From the NCBI RefSeq assembly GCF_030269925.1, contig NC_085107.1, positions 11,594,001 to 11,658,000 on the forward strand: 64,000 nt of DNA. The letters are read 5' to 3'. How positions within the stretch are numbered: the stretch's first letter is position 1; each line of letters starts with the position of its first letter. The position numbers were made by a program, and so were the translations under genes. Source of the DNA: Bombyx mori. Its lineage: Eukaryota; Arthropoda; Insecta; Lepidoptera; Bombycidae. This document shows positions 56,911 through 64,000 of this stretch, one piece after another. Under the pieces are notes generated by a model. It worked only from the letters and a program-made list of their open reading frames with translations, was not told the DNA's origin and made no database searches.

Positions 56911-57996
56911 CGTATTCCGAAATCAAACATAGTGGGGCAAAACAGTACATATTGCGGAAATCAACAAAGTATTGTATTTGTTTCTTAAAATGTGATTTTG
57001 TTAACGAATAAACGAAGGCGTCAAAAACTCTAAAATAAAATCTTTTAATTCTGATTGAAAACAAATCTTATTAATTTTCTAAATTTGATTTGTACGTACT
57101 TGTAATAATTAATATTTCTACGTAATGATTTCAACAACTTTTCATTGCTCAAGCGACTCCATCGTTGTTTTCTTCAATTTAATTAAAACATAATAGATTA
57201 AGCTAAAAATACAGCGGGTACATTACCGATACTGTGTACATTATCGATCGAAGTTTTGGCCTACCAAACAATGTCATATTACACCTATGTGGTACGACAT
57301 TGTTGACATCGCTAGAAAATTGGTCTACGAACGATATAATATGTAGGTCACCGCCGTAAAGGACCTAGAAATCGGCGTATGAACTAAAAACTAGCCGCCC
57401 GTAATAGAATTTTGGGCTATTATGTGCTTTGTTACTTGATTTCAATATGAGTTGTATGTCATACTTTAACAATTGGGAGACATTGTTATAGTAGGTATTC
57501 TTGTATTGTAAAAATGTAACTTTCAAAGATGCTTCTCTCAAGGCCGAGAGATTGCTGCAGCTACACCACTCCCTCAAGTTTTTATCCAAGAGTGCCGCTC
57601 TTACTTATTTTGCCAGAGATATTGAGTTGTAATTCTTTTTGTTTCGTTTTGCCAAGAAAATTATTGATGCTTATTCAGTATTCCACAAACAGGTATGTTC
57701 TTCTTCTTTCTTTCCTATTACCCGATGTAGGGCTCGAATCAAATCCTTCCATTTAGATCGGTCTTGGAAGATCTGTTCTAGCTCCTCCCACGTCATGCCC
57801 AAGACCCTAGTTCTTGCTTCACCGAGCGACGCTTAGTTGTTCTTACAAATAGGTATAATACCAATTAATTATTTTTCGGTATATTTTCTGAGCAACGTTG
57901 AAGGTGATACAGTTTACGCGTCTTTACAATACGTTTTTTTATTGTTATTTATTACTTGATCACAAGTACCTCGGTAATGAGTACATTTAACTCCAA

Positions 57997-58310
57997 AATA
58001 AATAATAATTTAAAAAAACTAACAACCTACGCTTTTATAGAAAATCCAACTAAAAAATAGAAAATAAAATTTAATAAATTTGAATTAAAAATAGTGTAAG
58101 AAAAAATAATTTTATTGTAAAAAAGCGTGGGATGCTTTTCAGGATATTATCAAAATAACCCTTCTACTCGTGATACCATGCACCCCACGCTTTTTTTACA
58201 ATAAAATCATTTTTTCTTATATTATTTTTAATTCAAATTTATTTTCTATTTTTTAGTTGGATTTTCTATAAAAGCGTATTTTGTTAGTTTTTTAAGCTAT
58301 TATTTATTTT
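57997..58310. mobile_element. Small foldback/MITE-like palindrome
   Basis: The left arm (about 57997-58136) and right arm (about 58182-58310) are inverted copies, sharing 'cttttatagaaaatccaact' and 'acaataaaat' blocks and 'gcgtggg'/'cccacgc' next to the 45-base centre. One arm carries small changes. It can form a long hairpin. No target duplication was identified and there is no coding capacity. Confidence 0.65.
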
Positions 58311-58689
58311 TAATTTTTTAGTTGAATTTCAATTTTTTCAAGTTTTATTCTATTTTTTTATTTTTTTATATTGAATTGTCATCGGTCCTTAACAGGTATA
58401 CCAAATTTCGAGTTAATCCGACGTTTTGAAGGGGGTCAAAATCATGTTCAAAGATTCCATTACATACAAGATTACAAGCTAATAAAAGCGTATTAATTAT
58501 TAATTGACTTCGAAAATTTTCATTAGTCATATATCCAATTTAATTCCCATCTGAATCTACTTGGTTCGATCCGAGGATCGAAACCCGACCGAAATACAGG
58601 ATTAGATCTATATTTTATATCCTTTAAATATAAGTCTAATAACAAACACGCGTTCATGTTATATCGATCAAAATATCAATTATGATTAT

Positions 58690-58990
58690 CCAAAATGACG
58701 TGGTTAATAATGTTACAGTCGTTCCTTTTCGTCTTAGATCGTTGAGGGGCGACCATCAAATATCACATGACGATCAAACGCCAAGATGTACGTTCGCTAT
58801 GAAGTTTAGAAACTTGATAAGGTATATTGGTATAACTGTCGGGGTCGCGGAACATGGGAACCGAGTCGTCGCCCACGCAATTCGCAACCGGTGCGCGGTA
58901 CCTTCGCGCGGACAAGTGCACGCGCCGATCTTAGAGATACGAAGCCGAAACGTACCTACATGCGCCGTTTAACTGTGCACACGGAATTAC
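58690..58990. other. CpG-rich island of unknown function
   Basis: Runs such as 'gcaaccggtgcgcggtacct' and 'gtcggggtcgcggaacatgg' stand out from AT-rich DNA. Plus-strand frames of 96 and 82 codons cross it, but neither has a recognisable domain. It may be a promoter, untranslated exon or old mobile DNA. Confidence 0.35.
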
Positions 58991-59121
58991 AAGGCATGCG
59001 GCTACGAAGCGAAGAACGAATTTATTTTTATAAACGTATTTTGAATTATTCGAAGCGTTTCCGTAACAGAACAATTTATGTGTTCACATCATCTAAAAAT
59101 TCACCAATACAAATATTTAAA

Positions 59122-59519
59122 CTAGTGGTTCCCCGGTAGTCGAAATTCGACTATAATTAATTGAAATTATACGTTTGTACACTATTATGTTTCTATTTTC
59201 AAAAACTATTATCCTTCTGTAATAACAGATTTCGCCACGACTACACTTTAGACAAATATTAAATAAGACAAACAATATTAAATTTATTATCAATTTGACC
59301 ACAGACTATAAGCAATAAGAAAAGTTTGAAAATAAACAAATAGTACGCATGCCTGTGTGTGTCAAATACATGGTAGGGTTTGGATTTTTTTTGTTATTGA
59401 TTTCATGTATTTTTTAGGCATAATTAAAAAAAAAAAATTTTTAAATTTCACACTCCTCCGTCCGCGCAATTTTCGTAAAAAGGGGTACAAAGTTTTAGCT
59501 TCACGTATTAATATATAGA
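59122..59519 (-). mobile_element. Helitron copy, family B
   Basis: The plus strand starts CTAG after A and ends 'attaatatataga' before T. It shares 'cctccgtccgcgcaattttc' and 'gtaaaaaggggtacaaagtt' (one base different) with 38979-39394. Confidence 0.76.
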
Positions 59520-62500
59520 TTAAAAAAATTAAGTGTACCTTTGTGATTTCAAAATAAAGATAATTAATTATATTCTATAAATTGATTAAAACAACAACAA
59601 AAAAAATGTTTTTTTATTTTTTTTGTTTGTCTTTGTTTTATGTGGTTGTGTGTTTGTTCGGACTTTTATTGGCAATGATATTTATGAAATGCTAATTAGA
59701 CTTATTAAATACTTAGGGTTGCTGCGCAAAAATTTTAAAAGCGTTTTTAATGTATCAAATATTATGCATATTTTTTTACAAATAATATACGGGACTTACG
59801 TGCTACTAAATAGTTAATACTAAATGCACGCATTTTACATTCTGAAATTTCTAGTATTTTAATTTTAGCTTTTGAAGTATGTCTTGTTAGGATTGCTTGG
59901 GAAACCATTTAAATTACACAGACTTCTGAATTTCGAATGGAGGATTTTCTTTGTCCAGCCTCTCATACGTCCTTTTGTACAATATATAAATATTGTTTTA
60001 GCGTTTATAGTACGCAACAGTTTAATATAATTCTTCAGTATTAAGCACTTTTCGAGTCTTAAAATTAGTAAATGTAGTGATAGTGTCAAAGTTTTACTTA
60101 TAATCTGCGTTAAAAGTTAGTATGTAATAACAATTGTTACAAAACCGATAATAAACGTATTTAACGTGAATATAATATCACAACTAAAATAACTTTTCTT
60201 TTCGACTGTTCATTACATTAATGACATCATCGGGGGTATAAAAGCGAATTAAAATACGAGTTTCCTATTTTTTTTTCCGATTATGTTAAAGCTCCAGCTA
60301 ATTGTTTGTCGGGCTAATTTATTTTTAACACGTGCTGTACAAGTTTTCAGTTTTCAATAAAAAAAAATGATTAATACCGTGGTGAGACTCTTAAACACAA
60401 AAATCTTCAGAATGTATAATAATTAATCGATAACAACAATGTAAACTATAATAAATAGAATAGAAATAGCCTAGAAAATAGCCTATAGATTGTGTAACAA
60501 CTATTTTCTCCTTTTAATCGATTAGCTCAGTGATATCGATTCAGCAAAACATCGAGTAACTATCAGTCAAACAGGTTGCGTTCACTGGAGACGTCATTAA
60601 ATGCGACCGAAAAGGCCTTAGTCTAGTCTTAATAAGGAACGCTTTTAGTTTGACTTCGCCATCGGTAAGAGTATCCAAAGTACCTACCTATATCTGTAAC
60701 CTCAATATGAGGGTATGTGGAGCTTATTTAAAAAGATGGCGATCAATCCAATAATAAAGTATATTTAAAAACCACTTGAAAAACGGCACTGAATGTTCTG
60801 ATTTTTAAATAATTATACCGTTGAAACCCATCGCTAGATATCACGGTGACGATACACCTACTAATTTGAAAAGTAAAATATTGCGTGCCATTTACAAGGA
60901 GTGTGTTTTAAAGCATCAAAAGCGTTATAACGAAGTTTTCGGCTCAAGCGAATTGACTCGGAGATATCGCAGAATCTGATAAACTGGTTTCCTTTATTGT
61001 GTTTCCGTGTTGAATGACAGTATTTGATGACTTTAAAATTAAATGATTCACACAAATTTTATGTTATTAAACCGAGATTTCTGTTAAATTCACATTTCAA
61101 AAATGCAAAAATTTCAATTTTTTAGTCATAGAAAAATGAGTAACTATGTGATAGGTTTTTAATCGCACATCTTTGATTTGCCGTTTGATATGTTGTTATT
61201 AATTTAATGGACATTCTTTATTTGTTTGCATGAAATTATTAAAAAAGTTTTCTTGTTTACGATGATATACGGCTGATTAATATAATACCACTGGTCGGGT
61301 AGCCACCATTTAAATAATTTCATTTGACACATGTCAGCTTAAGAAATTTCAATCTTTTGGAATCCGAATGGTCCCCGAACGCAAACACGAATTTAAATTT
61401 AGAATTAGCATCACGCACGTTCTCTCTATCTGCTTCATCTAAATCGGCTTTGCCCTTAGCTCCAGCAGTAAAGGCTTTTATTACAAATTGAACGCTGTAC
61501 ATTACTGGGTTGCAAACGAAACGCGTTTGAGGTACGGTAACAAGACTAGCCTTGTATGTTATGGTCGAAATCACCTTTCGTATGGCCAAGTACAATGATA
61601 AGCAGAGTTTTAAGCTCATTTGTCATCGGAAAGATAATAGTGAGTGTTCGTTGAATCGACAATGGGTCATATATTCTTGTTGTTGTTATGCACAAACTCA
61701 CAAGTGATCTGAGATATGCTTCATCTCGTACATTAGTTCGAAATCATGTTATTCAACATTAAAACATTGAAGTGCAATTCGATAGTACAATTCGATGGTA
61801 CAAATCGATTTTGGATTCAGCTTATTATCGATATTGCTTTTTTCTATTATTTTATGTCTCAATGAGCAAATGGAATTCTGTTTGAAGCGTTGTCGCATTT
61901 CACATTAATCGTATGTCACTGTTATGGGATATAAAGTAGTTGCGGCTACCAGAGTTTAGCGGACGCCATAAAAATCGTTTTTACTGGGGCGTTCGAAATA
62001 CCATGATTTAAACGTTTACTCTTTTTTTTAATTACCAAAAGACAAAAGGTAAACTGTTGAAATTACATATTTATAAAAATAATAATATTCATAGTAAATA
62101 AAAAGAATCTAAAAATTCTACAATTTTTTTAAAAAGCAATTAAATTACTATTATTATTATAAATTATATTATTAGTTGACTAAAGAAAAAATTTAACAAG
62201 ATATAAGGGAAAAAGATTAACTTATTAAATACGAAACCCGTGATTTAAATGTACTGCTACTAAATATAGCTTGACCACATTCAATAATATCTTGAGTAGG
62301 GCTGGTACGAACTTGTATAATATATGATTAGAAAGGCAGTCCACCTGACTTGGGCTCTTTGTTTAAAGGGCTGTCTGAAAACTAGATTTACAACTTGTTG
62401 TCTATGGAATCTTTGTTTGTGTAATAAATCAAAGTAAATTTAATTCGTTCATCTTTAATCTTCATTATTTTGTTTCATTAATCGGTTCGTGTCCTTTTAA

Positions 62501-64000
62501 CTACTGGTAAAAAACAATCATAGTTTTGCTTATTTTATTACTATAAAATTTTATTTATAAAAAAACTCTACTATTGCTTCTACTCTTAAAAAAAAAAAAA
62601 CAATCTTATCCGTGGCTTCCGTTGCGTAGATGATTTAATACACGCGTATAAAAACTATAATATAAAACATTTACATAAATACCGTTTAATCACAAAACAC
62701 TTTTTTATCTTCGTTAGTAACGATTTGAAAATTACAACTAAAGCGGTCTTGTATTCATTCAATCAACTAGTGGATTCAGTAGTATTTGTTAGTAGATCTC
62801 TAATTTCTAGAGAACGGCAATAAGCGGCAATATACGGCGGGCCTAGCGTTTGCGGTTCAACACGAGTCGAATGCTTGAACCATGTAGGTACCTACTTCCC
62901 ACTGGTATTTCACATCGCGTAAATAAAACAACGATTCTAAATTAAATCGATAAGGGAATGAAATGTTAAGCAAATGTAACACTTTAATTGTAAAGGTCGA
63001 ACGACAAAAGTTCAAGGATAAGTTTCAGTTTTTCTGACAGTCATTTTACGTAACGTGTTCATGAGCGGTCACAGTGAGCCGTCTCTTGGCTATGGCTATG
63101 GTTGACATTGTTAATGGCATAGGTAATGCTTTGGTTAAAACTGCAAGGTCATGAATGTTGATACGTAAGCAAGAAATCATATAATATCAAACATGACATC
63201 TTAGTTATTTCATATGTAGTCATACGAGCACAGTTTTGTAAATTTTAATAATGAATAAGCTTAAGGAACGTTTAGTTCTAAATAACTTCAGCTTACAAAC
63301 GAGCGCACCGAGATTAGCTAATCGGCCAGGCTACTTCGGATAATTAATCGATTTACCGACTCGGCCACATTCACTACAATCGATACTTAGGTCAAAGGTC
63401 ATAAGTTCTGCTAAACAAGGACAGCTAGCATTTTCACAATACCGCCGTGTTATTCCGCTTGAAAACGCGAATCACGCCTCCACATCGGAGTGGGATAGCA
63501 CTATCGATAGTGAAATGTTCGCTTGATACAACATCAACTAACTTTAGGCCTTTGGCTTAAGGTTGCTTTTGAATTGCACGAACTCGCGGTCACGATTTCA
63601 ATATTTCTCTTCAGAAGGTATTTGGTATTTCATTTCATTGTGTTTGTTATTATCATTTAAACCTCTAAATCTTATTATATGGTAATGAAATAGTTACATA
63701 AACGATTCGAGTAGTTCGATGCTGTTCAATATTTGACACGGACCACAATATTTACACACTAAATTGTATATTTAAGCAATTTCCCGCACGAGAACACATT
63801 TGTTGGATAGTCAATTGTTTAAAACAGTTTGATAAAGCGCAGTGAATATATTCGAGTATGTAATGGCTACGGAATTTAAATAAAAAAAACTTGAACATAT
63901 TAAAAAATTGTATAGCGATATTTAAAATAATTTTATAGTAATCTTAGTGGAGCATATGGTTTTAGTCATATAGCTAATGACAAGTCTAGTATGTAAAGCG
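59520..64000. other. AT-rich right end of the window, no confident gene
   Basis: No domain-bearing exon was recognised. A minus-strand frame at 61320-61619 is listed separately. A perfect 14-base palindrome, 'cactatcgatagtg' at 63499-63512, contains a DRE-type TATCGATA core and could be a regulatory site; this is weak evidence alone. Confidence 0.4.
61320..61619 (-). CDS. Unrecognised small open frame, 99 codons
   Basis: The ATG is at 61619. The second half (KGKADLDEADRENVRDANSK, then FKFVFAFGDHSD) is charged and not low-complexity, unlike most chance frames in this AT-rich DNA. No signal peptide, domain or splice partner is clear. It may be a fragment of a gene or of a mobile element. I give no function. 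Confidence 0.18.
   Translation of the reverse strand: MSLKLCLSLYLAIRKVISTITYKASLVTVPQTRFVCNPVMYSVQFVIKAFTAGAKGKADLDEADRENVRDANSKFKFVFAFGDHSDSKRLKFLKLTCVK

Overview
The window is nuclear DNA of a moth, most likely Bombyx mori or a close relative. The basis is AT-rich sequence with short GT-AG introns, several Bm1-type SINE copies, lepidopteran Helitron families, Jockey and CR1-group LINEs, and moth-like host proteins. These assignments come from recognition; no database search was run. There is no CRISPR array, operon or confident tRNA/rRNA gene.

Host genes. (1) The last coding exon of a PTGES2-like (membrane-associated prostaglandin E synthase 2) gene on + ends at 645. (2) A complete seven-exon gene on - (start 11337, stop 2294) encodes a 395-residue secreted protein: signal peptide, six-cysteine clip-like module and two CUB domains. 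It lies tail-to-tail with PTGES2. (3) The C-terminal 323 codons of a Krueppel-like zinc-finger factor resembling insect dar1 are on - in five exons (32936 to 29724). Its first exon or exons must lie further right, probably across a very long intron. CpG-rich patches at about 38.2, 40.0, 41.1 and 51.0 kb are candidate promoters or enhancers for it.

Mobile DNA fills much of the rest. Intron 6 of the CUB gene holds a Helitron split by a decayed Transib transposon (RAG1-type transposase remnants, 494-bp terminal inverted repeats, CACAGTG ends, 5-bp target duplication). Intron 4 holds a hAT-like non-autonomous element with an 8-bp duplication. From 17.8 to 21.5 kb lies a 5'-truncated CR1-group LINE with a long open ORF2. 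From 21.68 to 26.61 kb lies a full-length Jockey-clade LINE with both ORFs open, a poly-A tail and target duplications, so it is probably young. Older antisense 3' fragments of the same kind of LINE lie at 10.7, 12.5-13.3, 33.7-34.25 (interrupted by a Bm1 SINE) and 54.2 kb.

The most unusual object is at 48527-50454: a foldback element with two 665-bp inverted arms and a TAA target duplication. Its 598-bp core carries part of a gene on -, with a splice acceptor and a 79-bp spliceable intron. This looks like DNA-level capture of a gene fragment (a Pack-type element).

From 59.5 to 64 kb, and in most unlisted gaps, I see only AT-rich non-coding DNA. Start codons, splice sites and element borders were read by eye.
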